The notes under the pieces: model-generated
The model's input: only the letters and a program-made list of their open reading frames with translations
Told to the model about the DNA's origin: nothing
Database searches by the model: none
Translations under genes and position numbers: made by a program
NCBI GenBank assembly: GCA_037447655.1
Contig: JBBHKE010002569.1
Location: 29,829-93,828 of the forward strand
Direction of reading: 5' to 3'
Source: Zygnema cylindricum
Taxonomy: Eukaryota; Streptophyta; Zygnematophyceae; Zygnematales; Zygnemataceae
DNA: 64,000 nucleotides
Part shown: positions 1-12,626 of the stretch, in pieces
Numbering within the stretch: the stretch's first letter is position 1
Layout: each line of letters opens with the position of its first letter

Positions 1-3000
1 ACTCTACCTCTTTGTCATCCATGTATCGGCGAAACTCACGATAATCACATTTTCCATCGTGATTCTGGCCCCCAAAAACCACCACCATTACAGGGACACT
101 CAATTTCCAGTTGTCCCATTGGACAAAGATTGGGAATGCAAATTTGATTCATAAAATGCCGTTTTCTTCCCTGAATACTATAATCTACAACCGTATCGCA
201 TCCTATAGAGCATAAATTACTTAATATTTTACAGCGCTATGTATCCGTTTTACTGTGAAATTGCAAAAATAACCGGAGTGCGAAAATGAGCCCAAGATAA
301 GTAAGATTGTCAAAAACGACAAAGCATAATTCAGCATCCTTTCAGGTATCTGAGATAAAAAAAGTTAAAATGATCTTTAGTGGGATATGCGGTACAAAAC
401 ACCCTTTGAAAGCTATCCTTAACTTGGGTAGATCATCCAGAGGCTTAATTCTCACCAATTTCATTCAGATACGGTCACTGACAAGCACCCCTTATCAGAC
501 GACGTACCTCCCTTGCCCACCTGAGCTCTAAAGAAAAGGAGGAGCCTGAATGAATAACACTATGTTGCAATGCTTCCTAACAACTCCAGCTTACTTTTCA
601 CTGATAAACCTATTTTTGTCAAGATGATGGATGAACATAATCATTTCGTGACACTACACTGTAAAACGTTTATTACTGTCGATGTAAAATTAGAGTTATT
701 ATAGAGATATTAATCATTCTAAACTAGATACGGAGGATGTGGATGAGATTAATGTCCATTTGTCAACTAAGTAAGTTTCAATGGCTAAAAAAAACAGGCA
801 GCAAATTAGTGTTAGATGCTTCCAACTCGCGAAAAACTACAAAAGCATGACTCCTCAGGACATGGGAGATAAGTGAGACATGCTGTAAGTGGAATAAGTT
901 GGGATATGTGGGATATGTGAGATAGATGGATTATGTTGCCCTCATTGGACAAGAATCATCTTTTTTTTGAATACCAGCAATGACAGGCTACAAGTTTTGG
1001 CCACTAAGTAATCTTTTAAATAATGGCACCTAATTGAGCAGTATCACCATTACACTTTTATTCAAACCATAGTTCATACGCATGAGCATACTATATGCAT
1101 ACCAAACGCCTTTGAGTTAACTTTGCACAAATGCATGTGCAGTATTCCACAAGAAAGCGAAAAGGACAAAAATAACATGTACTTCGAGGAATCCAACGTC
1201 TAGAATTCGTGACACACGCAAAAAATCTGTCCAGCCTCCTCAATTACTGTTGTTTTTTCTGTTCGGTTTTCTTTCCGGAATATGCGACGCCACAACACCT
1301 GTTGTCTGAGGTCCTATGCGAGCCTCAACGTGACGCATGCTTCTGCCAATGTGTGATGTGTTGGGTGAGCTACCACATGATACACATATCATACACATGT
1401 AATATGGGTTTTGTATTGTGCAAACTTTACCCACGTATATAAATAGGCCTACTTTTGAACTATGATTCAAACTGATTGGGCTGGACAGTGCAACGGCGAA
1501 AATTTTCAGCGAAATTTACATTTATAAAAATGTTTACTCATATGTCTTGTTCTTACTGATGGTTATGGATTTCTATGAACTAACCAAAAGTCTGGAGCAC
1601 AAAATTAGGAGTTCTGTATTGACAGTCATGGTGCTAACACAGAGTACCTTCCTGCATTTACTTCCAAGTCTTCAGCAATCTAAATTTCTAGCATTCGACC
1701 TGGCAGTTTCCTTGACAATCTGACGGTTGAAAGGCTAATGTTAATGATTCGACATCAGTAAACCGGTTTTCATTATTCCTAAAAATTACTAGTTCTTGGC
1801 TTACAAAACTCATGAACCGCAGCACTTTATAGTTTACCTTTACTCTGATTAGTGGGCCAAATGAGAGTTTTCACCTTATCGCAGGCTTCCAAAAGATCTC
1901 GGGCAAATTTATAATGGCTTGTAATATCAAGCCTGCGAAAACCCTCTTCAATCTGCTGTCGATCAAGGGCACCTACTTCCAAAAACCCCAAATAAGTTTA
2001 AAAGTCAATTTTGAAGAAACACCCAGACACAAAGGCCTCGATACAATAGGCCTGTAGTTATGTCCTCTTTCCTATCTCTTTCAGTTTTCTTTTCAGTTTG
2101 GTTTATAAGAGTTAGCTGATTTGGGCATTTTTGTATTAAATAGATAACTTTTTGGCAAAGCATCTTTTATTAATTAGCCTTCGAAGCCTTTTCATTGGCG
2201 TAGCTTTCAAGTGTCTTGTGACTTTGTTGGTCGTGAAAAAAAACACCGCTTTTAAGTATTTTTGTACTAAAATGGATATTTCACGGTAAGTTCCACAATA
2301 AAGAATTCACTTTACTTTCACAGAAAATACAAGTTGAAGGCAAACACTCCTCGGTTTTACATATGACTGACAAGCTCAAAAGGCTCTATCCAAACCAGGA
2401 AAGGTACACCACCCATCACTGTTAAAGTTAGTGAATTTTTAGCGTTAACATTTTATTATAATTAATTACACTAAATTATGTTCCGCCACATCGCTCATTG
2501 TGGTTCACTTAACTAAATACACCATAAATTCATGTTTTAACACTAACTTATACTTTTGGGTAAAGAAAAAAACAAGACTTGAATTAAAGTGATAACGCTA
2601 ATAACAATGGGCATTGTATCACAAAGCCAAATTGTCTGGCAGATATTATTTGGTCCCAATTGATGCTCAATCTCAATTCAAGTTGACCACCCAAACCTTG
2701 CAAGGCAATATGCAACCTTACCTCTGACTCATACTACCAACTCACTTAAAACACAGGTTTCCTGATTTCATTTTTCCCTATAAGAATTTTTTATTGGAAG
2801 CTTCTGTAACTCTCGCACTAAGAGATATGAACCTACAGAAAAAGACAAGCTTTAATTGGTTTTATTTTTTATTCCCTTTCCAAGTTTAGGGATTCTCAAG
2901 TTATTTTATTGATCAAATACGTCCATATCCACCTCCAAGTCACAAACAAAAAGAAGATAGCATATTGACATTTTTTTTAACGAACAGGTTGTCTAAACAA

Positions 3001-3352
3001 AAGCCCTTTCAGGCTCAAAATTGGAGACTTACCTGTACATCTTCAAAGAGTTAAAGGCCCCTCATGACATTTCCATCAGGAATACACACAAAAAACTCAC
3101 CTGTCTTTCCTAGGTCAAAAGCATGTAAGAAGATTCTGGAGTCGGTGCTCTCGACATCTTTACCCAGTCACTTCAACTTTAAATGAACAAATAAAAAACA
3201 AAAAACAAACAAAAAGTCATGCTCACAAGAAAATCACCTGTCTTTCCCTGGTCAAAACGTGTAAAAAGATGATGGAGTCGGCGTTCTCGGCGTTCAGAAG
3301 TCTCCTGGAGAGCGAGCTCCACTTCCTCCAGAGTCGGTGCTGCTTGGGCCAT
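1..3352 (-). CDS. Calcium-dependent mitochondrial carrier (SCaMC/APC type), 5' exons; runs off the left edge
   Basis: Three exons on the minus strand read through in one frame: 3352-3238 (ATG, 38 codons plus 1 nt, donor CAG|GTGATT), 1975-1875 (34 codons after joining, donor AAG|GTGAAA) and 64-1 (acceptor CAG, open at the window edge). The translation starts MAQAAPTLEEVELALQ, passes a FARDLLEACDK stretch and enters a canonical EF-hand loop with D, N, D, G, D and E at the calcium positions (DKNHDGKCDYRE), followed by FRRYMDDKEVE. That last string is typical of the regulatory N-terminus of plant ATP-Mg/phosphate carriers. In that family the EF-hands sense cytosolic calcium and a six-helix carrier domain exchanges adenine nucleotides across the inner mitochondrial membrane; that domain would lie beyond the left edge. 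Introns 1976-3237 and 65-1874 hold no other recognisable feature except a decayed exon-1 copy. Splice phases agree at both junctions, so I am confident of the gene, less so of the exact substrate. Confidence 0.85.
3101..3160 (-). repeat. Decayed duplicate of the 3' end of carrier exon 1
   Basis: About 60 nt inside intron 1 repeat the last 60 nt of exon 1 (3238-3297), including the final GGAAAGACAG and a following GTGAG donor. The copy lies about 137 bp downstream in the gene's direction. It remains open in the exon frame but lacks an obvious acceptor and has drifted. It could act as a decoy donor, or simply be a relic of a local duplication. Confidence 0.6.
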
Positions 3353-4302
3353 TTGATCCGAGAGCTAAAAAATAGTTTGTTTCCAAAATATAATGGTGTC
3401 TAAATAACAAGCCTTGGAACGAACACTACTTAGGCATTTGTATGCCTACCACCCTCAGCAACTATCTTTGAAGCCAAATATCCAGATTTAAGAAAGTGAT
3501 AATCAAAATCCCTATAATTCATTTTCCTACTTGATGTTAAAAATTCAGATATCAAAAGGTGATTTGCATGTGTGCATTACAGCATTTTGAGGGGAGGCTA
3601 TGGTAGCACCCTTTTAAAACAGGAAAATCTTTCTAAACTTTCTTTAACTTATCCTGTTACTAAAAATTGTAACAATATCATTATTTCAGAACCACTCTAC
3701 CGTAAGCCTGTGCCTTTTGAGAGATTGTTGTACAAGCTCTGATTTTGTTAGGTTTACAGGACCACTATCCTCTAAAGTTAACAAGCGTCATATTAAATTA
3801 AAACTACAGTAAATTTTAAAATCTCAACGCATCTGTTGATTGGCCCAAATTGTTCTGCACACAATCTTCAAATAAAATCAGAATTACATCCTGAAATCTC
3901 CGAATTGTTTCAAAACATAGCTGCAGCATAAACTAATATAGCTTTTGTTGGTTCCATGAACATAGGATTTACAGAAAGAGATCGATATTGCAAGGAGAAA
4001 GAGAGGGACATTGACAAGGAAAAAAGAGAGAGCTTTTATTTCTCAAATGTAGCTTCAGCACAAAAGAACGAATTTTGATGACCAGAATCAAGTGACGGAA
4101 CTTGTTTACATACACACTGACATAACCACGATAAGTGAACAAACACAGATAATGGACATGTAATCTACTTTTGAAAATTTCTATGTTTAATTAAAACAAG
4201 CAACTTGCGGGTCTTTAAGAGTTAGTCAATAATGCAGTTTCTATTCCTTTTCAGACTGCTTGATGCCCTTCCGGACAAACTTCAGCAGCTCGCCCTTTTT
4301 TG

Positions 4303-4445
4303 AGAGAAATGACGTAAATGTGAGACAAGTGATGTAAGTTGGATAGAAATGAGCGATATGATGTAAATTAGAGAAATGAGAGAAATGTTGTAAATTATAG
4401 AGAAATGAGAGAAATGAGAGAAATGATGTAAATAAGAAAGGAATT
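4303..4445 (+). repeat. Degenerate purine-rich minisatellite (GAGAAATGA...GTAAAT)
   Basis: Imperfect repeats of GAGAAATGA and ATGATGTAAATT follow each other for about 140 bp. Copies vary in length and sequence. Confidence 0.6.
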
Positions 4446-7063
4446 GTAAGTTAATGAGGAATGATGAAAATCATAGAGAAAATCATCGGCTCCTGATGTT
4501 CAGAATAGTATTTACTTGAGGTCACCAATTTTTCAATTTCAATCTTGAAGACTTATGCAGCTTACAATGATTTTGATAGCAAAACTCCTCGCAAGGAAAT
4601 ACCAACCAAAGTTCATTTGAAACACTACTAAGAAAAACCATGGTCACTTGGTTTAAAGATTAAACGAGACAAACAAAAACCTTACACAAAAAGACAAAAA
4701 ACTGCTAGCTTGGAAGATCCTTTCATGTGTAACAAAATGTCACTAAGGGCGAAAAGAGAAAAAAAAAAAAATACTACTGGACCAGTTTACAATAATATAA
4801 TTATAATGGACTACTAGAAACAATAATATAATACTAATGGACCATTTTATGATATTATTATTCTAATGAACCATTTTTTAGTTAATGTGACAAATCCAAA
4901 AAAAACTACAATGAACATTTTGACTAAAAAGAAGGTCAATTGGTACTCTAAACTGCCCTATCACAATTAGATTTGAACATGATCTCAAAGTACTTTTTCT
5001 CATCACGAAGTTGTTCGAATTTAAATCATGCCATCACAATGGAAAGGTGTGACAGTCACTTTTTGATTGCTCCGTAAAAAAAAAAAAAAAAAAAACGACT
5101 TTACGCTTTCAACTACCCGAAAGCTGTCTAGCATTAATAACAGGAGGGCAGTCTAGTGACACCGTGACTTCTGGACTGCTGACTTGAATAAGGATCAGTT
5201 ATTGCAGAAAACGTTTGCAAAAAGACAAAAACAAAAAAAATAGCTTCTCTCTCTCCCTCTCCTCCTCTCTCGCCAGCTTACGTTCTATCTTTCGTATTCA
5301 GCTTATTTGCCACACATCTTCTCTCGTTTCAGCTTGCAGGAAGCTTCTTATTCCTGCAATCTGATTGGCCAGCAGGATCCCCTGCAGAAGCTGACACTCA
5401 TAGAATCCACGGACTTAGTCTACAGACGAATCCTGCGTCACTAATTTCAGAAAGTTAAGCCAGCAAAGGCAACAAAAAAAAGAAATGTTATGTTTTTTCC
5501 TCCTATCTTTACACGGTTATGGCTTCTGGCTCCTTGGCAGGGCCAGAGCTTAACCCTAATAATAGCCGTTAACAGCTCCGTCAAATGTGACGCCGTTACT
5601 CGTTTAAACGTTACATACACACTTTAGTAATGTACGATACAATATTAAAGTACCGTGACGTACGGAGAGTAGTATTTCGCACGTACTATCAACATGCAAC
5701 GTATACAACTCGGGAAAAGCTTGATTGGTCCCAGCGATGATTCTCTGCCAGACGTTCAATTTTCCGGACTTCAGGCCTACCGCGTTATCCGGAATGAGCC
5801 GCGATTCAGCACTCTCCATGAACGAATATACGTCCACGCTGAAAATACTGATAAAAGGATGAAGGATACGATACGCCCCTACACGTGACATCACCCGCCG
5901 GAGGGACCGACAGAAAGACCGAACAGTGTGTTCGGCGAACACGCTGAAATCGGGTACAGCCGTTTACATTCTGCATGATAGACGCGACAAAATGGTCGGG
6001 AACCATCGGGATACTGAATCCAGACTGAAATTTTATATTGACTGGTAAAGGTACATTCAGCAGTTTGCCATGTGTCAGCTTCGCACTGGAAAAAAACTTG
6101 CCCAAGCTTCTTGGCAGTTGAAAAAATGGAAGTTCACCGTACACCGTACGTTGACGTTCACCGTACAGAAACCTTTATTCCTTTCACATTCCAGCTGATC
6201 TGCAAAAAGCCAGAGTGGAAAATAGTACAGTTACTAAGGACGGAACTGCAATCCCGTCGTCAGTTTCAAAAACAGTACTTTACTTTACTGAATAAAAGTA
6301 CAGGGAAATCGAGGCCAAAAGACAATAGAAATTATAGAACAACGGAAGCCACTTAAGACTGACATGTGTCATTTAAAGGGCTGTTTCTGCCTCAAACGCG
6401 ACGCGTTGCACGTAGCCGTAAAGATGTAGCCGTCCAATTACAAGAGGCGTCAAAATTCAAATAATGAGAAGTTGTAAAAGATTCACAAAATTTTGCGAAT
6501 GACTGCGCGAAAGTCGAGGACAAAATATTACACGCCGACGTGTCGTGTAGGTGCTAATTGTCACCAACTGTTATTGTCCGCCTATTGCAGTTTCAAATTG
6601 TTACAATGTGAAGAAGCTACGCGCCAGTAAAGAACATCACTGAAACTTTACGCATATTGCACCTCTTTTGTAACTAGGCAACCATATCGAGCGGTATAGT
6701 ATGTACGATACTGTATTGCGATATAGACTCTGCGAAGCCTCGATGCGATATGGAAATAACATCACATCTTATTTCGTAGGAAATTCGACACGACGCAAAA
6801 CACTACATCCTCATCGTTATTACAGTTGATAACACTGTTTTGCTGTTTTTTTGGCCTAAACTCATAAAATAGCGTTAGAAGCACATATTAAGGAAGTGGA
6901 ATACAATCTCCACAAGATCAACCAATTTATAGTCTAATTTCGACTGATGTGTATCGGTGGCCACTTGACTTTAACCTATATGTACCTTTTTTTGACCTGC
7001 CTATAATCGACATATTGGTTCTATATATCGGCACAAGAATTATCGCGACGAATTTCCAATGTA

Positions 7064-7135
7064 TCTTGATAAATTATCAAGAGTTACCGGGCCGGTAACT
7101 ATAGTCTCGACGATAACTTCGTACTTTGGTACGAA
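7064..7135. repeat. Three consecutive perfect inverted repeats
   Basis: Positions 7064-7082 have 9-nt arms around one central base, 7082-7100 have 9-nt arms (AGTTACCGG/CCGGTAACT) around one base, and 7118-7135 have 7-nt arms (TTCGTAC/GTACGAA) around a 4-nt loop. No coding context explains them. Confidence 0.8.
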
Positions 7136-7689
7136 TTGGATTATGAAAATAATTAAAAGCCCACCCACAGTCGCAATATTTCCGTACTCATTTTGTTTTT
7201 TTCTTTTGTACCATAATTTCGTATTATTTGTACGGACCAACCCCCCAATTAATGTTGACAGACAATATTTTTTGTTGCTTGCGGAGCGATACATAGGGAC
7301 CTCTCACAGTTTGATAACCAATATTATCGGTTATTGGATTTACTACGATAAGAAATTATCTGATTCACAACATTACCAATTTCTCAATGACACTTTAAAA
7401 ATAAAAAAAAAGGTAACTTGTCTCCTACTTATTATTCTCAAGGGCAAAGATAGAAATAGAAGTCATAAGGGAAGATAGGCCATGTCTTTCCATGACAACC
7501 CAAGCTAAGGGAGAGGAAGATAGAAAAGACACACCAAAATGGGTGACACAAGCAAGATTAGATCCTAATTCCTATGAGATACAAGATAGAAATCTACCTT
7601 ATCCACTAAAGCGTAGAGAGTCGTTGTACATTAGTGTTTGACAAGTTATTAAACCGTCTACAAGGCTATAAATAAAAAAAACGACATTT

Positions 7690-7861
7690 TAACATATAAC
7701 CAACGAAGTACGACAGCCGCAAAGAACATTCTACAGGCCGTCTAAATCGGACGGACGACATTTTATGAGCAGATGGCTCACGTGAGCGACGACAGCCCTG
7801 AATGGCCTTTTTGGCGGCTTACGCCAAAATAGCCACAAAATGACACATGGCAAATCGCAAG
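7690..7861 (+). repeat. LTR remnant of the main copia family
   Basis: The segment with a CGGACGGACGACATT-like start, a GGCGGCTTACG block and GACACATGGC resembles the central part of the element A and D LTRs (49810-49900, 22380-22470). It is cut on its right by the LTR starting at 7862. Confidence 0.45.
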
Positions 7862-9168
7862 TGTAATTTTATGGGCTTTATTACCCCACAAAAATCGTAG
7901 ATCCAAAGAAGCTTATCTAGATAGTGCCGACTCCAAATTGATACAAACCCAAATGACTGACACCTTCACAGTCAAAAACCCAATACAACTCACCCTTGTG
8001 AAAGAAGACTTTCAGTGTGCTCAGTTCTACCTCAGAATGCAAAACTTGAACATGTGTTTTGGAAAACATTCCCCACTTTTACTTTCCCTTAGAAATACTG
8101 CAACTCTGGCGGGCAAACACTCTCACTGACTACACCATTGTGTAGCTTGGAGTCCTTTGAGTCCGCAGCAAAAAGAATCACTGAATTTGCTCACACAAGC
8201 ATTAAGTTATGGCCGGCCAAATATGGCCTATAAAGACAGATGCACTCTTAGAGAGAGGCGGCTACCAAGATTTTTCTAAGTCATAAGCTCCCTCTTTGGA
8301 CCTACTACTAGTGTACCTAGCCAATCAAAGGATTGTAAGGTACAAAATAGTATAGGTTCCGTTGTACTTCCTTTACGGCCAAAGTACAACATGGCTGCTC
8401 CGCTGACGCGTGTCTGTTCCTGAGCCCTAGTTGCTCCCCCCGTAATATTCGTTGTTCAATAATATCTTGCCACGTGTTGTCCGCAGACATTGGCTAGCAA
8501 ACCGATAAATGTTCACTCCAGTGCTACGGCTCCATTGTGAGCCATCGGATCTGAAACTGACAATTAATCGCGTCCGTTCAATTCAAATGTCGTTTTGTTT
8601 GGTAATCCGCGAAATGGAGTATGTAGATTTGTAACAAGTTTAAATACGTTTAGATCTCGAAATATGTATCGCTCGGTCGAAGCCTTAGTGGATGAATCGA
8701 GATGCTACATCATTCCGTAGACTTAGGTGCGAATCCCACTAGGGTCACATATTTATTTTTGATTACTTCTTTCAATCTCTCTCTCTCTCCTTGTGTGGCA
8801 ATAGTTTACATAAAAGTCAAACCTAATACCGTTATCTTCTGATCCACATATATAGGATAGTACCATGGTCTATATGACCGGGCTATAGACCCAAGTTGAA
8901 ATGAGTATTCTGCTTATACTCTTTGGCAGACTATCCTCTCCACCCTTCTGCTTGTCTCCCTGACTATCTGAGGGTAGCCATCCCTCCTGCTTCTCTCCCT
9001 GACTATCTGAGGGTAGCCATGGAGTTTCTTCCGTCTCTTAGTGACTACGACAAGTTTATAGCGATAGAAGTATTTCCAGACACCATGTAGAAACTTTGAA
9101 AAACCCTTTAATAGTATCTGTCAAACACATAGAAAAATATAGACCTAGAAAATACATAAATTTCAACA
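7862..9168 (-). repeat. Copia LTR 1 (3' LTR of a minus-strand element)
   Basis: Read on the minus strand it starts TGTTGAAATTTATG and ends AATTACA. It is preceded on that strand by a polypurine tract (AAATAAGGGGAG) at 9169-9180. It aligns along its length with LTR 2 (11163-12427). It contains the conserved family blocks: the CTTGTCGTAGTCACT motif, a tRNA-like module, a CACGTG box at 8471-8476 and the GAATCACTGAATTTGCTCA block. A short tandem duplication (CCTGACTATCTGAGGGTAGCC, twice) lies at about 8960-9015. Confidence 0.85.
8686..8760 (+). promoter_or_regulatory. tRNA-like Pol III module in LTR 1 (antisense to the element)
   Basis: A-box-like TTAGTGGATGAATCGAG is followed about 30 nt later by B-box-like GGTGCGAATCC (8726-8736) and a T5 run at 8756-8760. 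Spacing fits a tRNA gene, but a full cloverleaf is not evident. Confidence 0.55.
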
Positions 9169-11146
9169 CTCCCCTTATTTTCTAGTCTACTTTTCGTTCA
9201 ACTCCCACCAAAAATATTTCCCCCCCCCCTTTTTCTCTTTCTTTTTTCCTCATAAAACTTTGAGTTAATACCATCGTACTTAAAGATGTGTATTAGATGA
9301 GTCGTAATAGACATTGTATCTTGTTGATCATACATGCCACTTTTCATAAATCTGAGCTTTTGGAGCAAGGATTTTATCCACCTCATCCCTTTTTCATCTG
9401 AGCAAAAACCAATTTCTCGCTTGCAGTTCCAACAGCCAACCACATCCCCAATCTGCAACACATACCGAGATGGTAACCTTTTTACAAGCACATCTTCATT
9501 AGTGACATCTTACCAAGTAGTGATGTCAAATTCACCCTCCCCCAAATTTATCCAAAAACTACTAGTTCCTCCTAAAGTTCTCATAAATTCTACATCTTCC
9601 CCACTTAAACGATTATCTATAACAATAACCCTATTTTTTGATTTTTCCCAACTTCCCCCTTTCAGATCCATAAAAGTTTTTCACTATCACTTTTTATTTT
9701 GATTCCCAAAGAATATTTCTCCTCCCCTAAACCTTTCATTAAACTTTCATTGTCTCCCCTATCCTTTGAAGCTCCTTCTAGATTTACTTCTCCCCTTTCT
9801 TCGGAATCTGTTGAAGTCTCATTTTTCGACCAGTTTTTTGTCTCCAAAATATCTATTAGAATATCCTCAATATTTTGACTTTTCCCTTTTTCTAATTTTA
9901 ATTCTAGATCTGACTTTCTCATTTCTAAGTCATTTACTCTACACTCTTTGGCATCCTCATCATGTTTAACTCCCTCAAGTACCTCCTTTCTCTTAACCTC
10001 CCTTATACCTCAAAAAACACACTGTTGCTTTCGTGGAATTTCTGTGTGCTTTTCACTTTTCCCCATACTTCGATGTGGAGAAGCTCCAAAATATCTTCAT
10101 CCTGTTTCTCCTCTTCCCCTTCTTCCTCTTCATTCACATTCGAATTTCTATTTTTTTTCCAAACAATTACATTCCGCCATATAGTGACGTGGTTCCCTAC
10201 AAAAGAAGCAAACACCTCCTTTCGAAGATCCCGTTTCTTTTCCTCTTCCTCGCTTTCCACCAAAGTTACGATAAGCTTTATCTTTATCTTTCTTCCTCTC
10301 ATTACGCTTCCGCCAGTGACCATCATTCCTCTCATCACGCTTCAGCAAGTCACCACCAGCTGACAGTGCATTCACCCCGTCACTTCCCCTACGAAGTTCC
10401 AAAGTGTTTTCCCTCACAAGAATCATCCCCATGGTAATGCTCCAAATCCATGAGGAGCAATCCATTTCTTGCATACAGTTAATGATGTTTTCGTACTCAT
10501 CTTGAAGTTTCATGATTAGTGTGTCAATTTTTCTCTCCTCGGATTCTACATATCCCGCGCTAGCAAGCTCAACATATAACGCAACAATATTATTGCAAAA
10601 CTTTATCATGCTACCGCCTTTATAAACATAGGCCTCTATTGTCTGTTTTACTAATTGCTGCCTCTGTATAGTCTCACTCTTATAATTCTGAATTAGTGTT
10701 TCCCAGATTTTTGAAGACTTGGTTAGGTTTATAAGAGTGATTGTTATCTAATTAGACATATTTTTAAGTATGAGATGTTTTCCTATAGTGTTTTTGTAGT
10801 CCCAAATTTTTCTGTCATTTATCTCATTTTTTGGTTTAGTTATAACCCCTACAAGTGGATCCGTAGCCGAGAGCCTAGCTCCCCTCATCAAAGGTGTTCC
10901 TTTTCCCTTCTCCCCTTTTCCCCCTTCCATTACAATGATTTTCCCTTCACCTTCCGTTGCATCTGAACTCCGGTTGGTTTTTTGGGAAGCCCCAGCTAAA
11001 TCTCCATAGTGAGTTCTACCAAAGCCCGGTGGCGAACACCTCACTTGTCCTGAAACAATTCCCTATAAGTGCTTTACGAAAAGAAATCCCTCCATCGTAA
11101 ATTCCTAATAAGTGAATTATGTTCTATCAATCATTGGCACCCTACA
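9169..11146 (-). pseudogene. Internally deleted, decayed copia element (gag plus the RNase H tail)
   Basis: On the minus strand, PBS-proximal Gag residues (GIVSGQVR, PPGFGRT) lie at about 11040-10990. They are followed by capsid sequence with the YENII and MILVREN motifs (10609-10400) and a zinc knuckle reading CFFCREPRHYMAEC (about 10180). A linker resembling the post-knuckle part of element A comes next. Protease, integrase and most of reverse transcriptase are missing. Near the 3' LTR only a scrambled RNase H tail survives (WIKSLLQKLRFMKSG, about 9330-9400). With about 2 kb between LTRs this is a deletion derivative that could have moved only with helper proteins. Many stops and shifts show it is dead. 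The 9662-9922 minus open frame is part of this remnant and matches no known domain by eye. Confidence 0.75.
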
Positions 11147-11162
11147 TGGTGGGCCCATAACT
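11147..11162 (-). promoter_or_regulatory. Primer-binding site with embedded gag ATG
   Basis: The minus strand directly after LTR 2 reads AGTTATGGGCCCACCA, complementary to the anticodon arm of initiator tRNA-Met. The ATG (11158-11156) is in frame with the decayed Gag remnant below it. Confidence 0.7.
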
Positions 11163-12427
11163 TGTAATTCTATGGGCTTTATTCCCCCACAGAAGTCGCA
11201 GATCCAAAAAAGCTTATCTAGATAGTGCTAAATCCAAGTTGATACAAACCCACATGACTGACATCCTGATACTTAGAAACCCAAAACAACTTTACCCCTG
11301 TGAAAGAAGACTTTCTGTGTGCTCAGTTCCACCACTGAATGCAAAACTTGAACATGTGTTTTGGACAACATTCCGCACTTTGAATTTCCCTTAGAAATAC
11401 TACCACCCTGGCAGGCAAACACTCTAACGGACTACACCTTTGTGTAGCCTGGACTTCTTTGTGTCTGTAACAAAAAGAATCACTGAATTTGCTCACCCGA
11501 GCATTAAGTAATGGCCAGCCAAAAATGGCCTAAAAATACTGATGCACTATGTGTGAGAGGCGGCTACCTAAATTTTTCTAAGTCCTAAACTCCCTCTCCG
11601 AACCTACTACTAGTGTACCTAGCCAATCAAAGGAATGTAAGGTACAAAATGGTACAAGTACCGGTGTACTTCGTGTACAACCAAAGTACGATATGGCGGT
11701 TCCGCTGACGCGTGTCTGTTCTTAAGCCGTAGTTGCTCCCCCTCTAATATTCGTTGTTGAATAATATCTCGCCACGTGTCGTCCGCCGACATTGGCTAGC
11801 AAACCGCCAAATGTCCACTCCGGTGCTTCGGCTCTATTGTGAGCCGTCGGATCTGAAACCGTTAATTAATCGTGTCCGTTCAATTTAAATGTCGTTTTGT
11901 TTTGTAATCCGCAAAATGGACTATGTAGATTTGTAACAAGTTTAAATACGTTTAGAACTCGATATATGTATCTTTCCGTGGAAGCCTTAGTGGATAAATC
12001 GAGGTGCTACATCATTCTGTAGACTTAGGTGCGAATCCCACTAGGGTCACATATTTATTTTTGATTACTCCTTTCAATCTCTCTCTTTCTCTCCTTGCGT
12101 GGTAATAGTTTATATAAAAGTCAAACCTTATACCGTTATCTTCCGATCCAAATATATAGGATAGTACTATCGTCTATGTGATCGGTCCATAGACCCAAGT
12201 TGAAATGAGTATTCTGCTTATACGTTTTGGCAGACCATCCTCTCAACCCTCATGTCCTTGACTATATGAGGGTAGCCATGGAGTTTCTTTTGTCTCTCAG
12301 TTACTACGACAAGTTTATAGAGAAAGAATTATTTCTAGGCACCATGTAGAAACTTTGAAAAACACTTAAATACTATCTCTCAGACACATAGAAAAATACA
12401 GACCTAAAAAATACATAAATTTCAACA
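11163..12427 (-). repeat. Copia LTR 2, shared by two tandem element remnants
   Basis: It runs TGTTGAAATTTATG to GAATTACA on the minus strand and aligns with LTR 1. On one side it is followed by a PBS and gag (11162 downward). On the other it is preceded by a polypurine tract and RNase H tail (12428-12556). It is therefore the 3' LTR of one copy and the 5' LTR of the next. A CACGTG box lies at 11773-11778. Confidence 0.85.
11987..12062 (+). promoter_or_regulatory. tRNA-like Pol III module in LTR 2 (antisense to the element)
   Basis: A-box-like TTAGTGGATAAATCGAG, B-box-like GGTGCGAATCC (12028-12038) and T5 at 12058-12062, matching LTR 1. Confidence 0.55.
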
Positions 12428-12626
12428 TTCCCCTTATTTTCTAGTCTACTTTTCTTTCAACTACACCAAAAACATTTCCCCCCCTTTTTTTTCTTTCTTT
12501 TCTCCTCAAAAAAATTTGTAGTTAATACCATCATATTTAAAGATGTGTATTAGATGAGCTGAATAATATCTGTCAGACACATAGAAAAATACAAATACAG
12601 ACCTAGAAAATACATAAATTTCAACA
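12428..12626 (-). pseudogene. Copia 3' internal tail plus LTR tip (second tandem copy)
   Basis: 12428-12556 repeats the polypurine tract and RNase H tail seen at 9169-9310. 12557-12626 is the first 70 bp of an LTR, starting TGTTGAAATTTATG on the minus strand. A deletion has joined the 5' LTR tip directly to the 3' end of the internal region. Confidence 0.7.

Larger units (their letters stand above)
3353..7689. other. Upstream non-coding DNA, no gene recognised
   Basis: This stretch lies upstream of the carrier start codon, so it should hold the promoter and any 5' UTR. I see a CT-rich run near 5246-5275, a poly-A run near 5078-5096, a small AAATG repeat (4303-4445) and a hairpin cluster (7064-7135). 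Overlapping open frames on both strands at 5604-6356 and 7059-7478 have no recognisable motifs and I do not treat them as genes. Confidence 0.5.

Noticed and set aside
5604-6356. Overlapping frames of about 112 and 94 codons as a host gene
   Set aside because: Frames overlap on both strands, carry no recognisable motif and show no convincing splice structure.
7059-7478. 139-codon plus-strand frame as a gene
   Set aside because: It spans the hairpin cluster, is very AT-rich in composition and has no domain; it looks like a chance frame.
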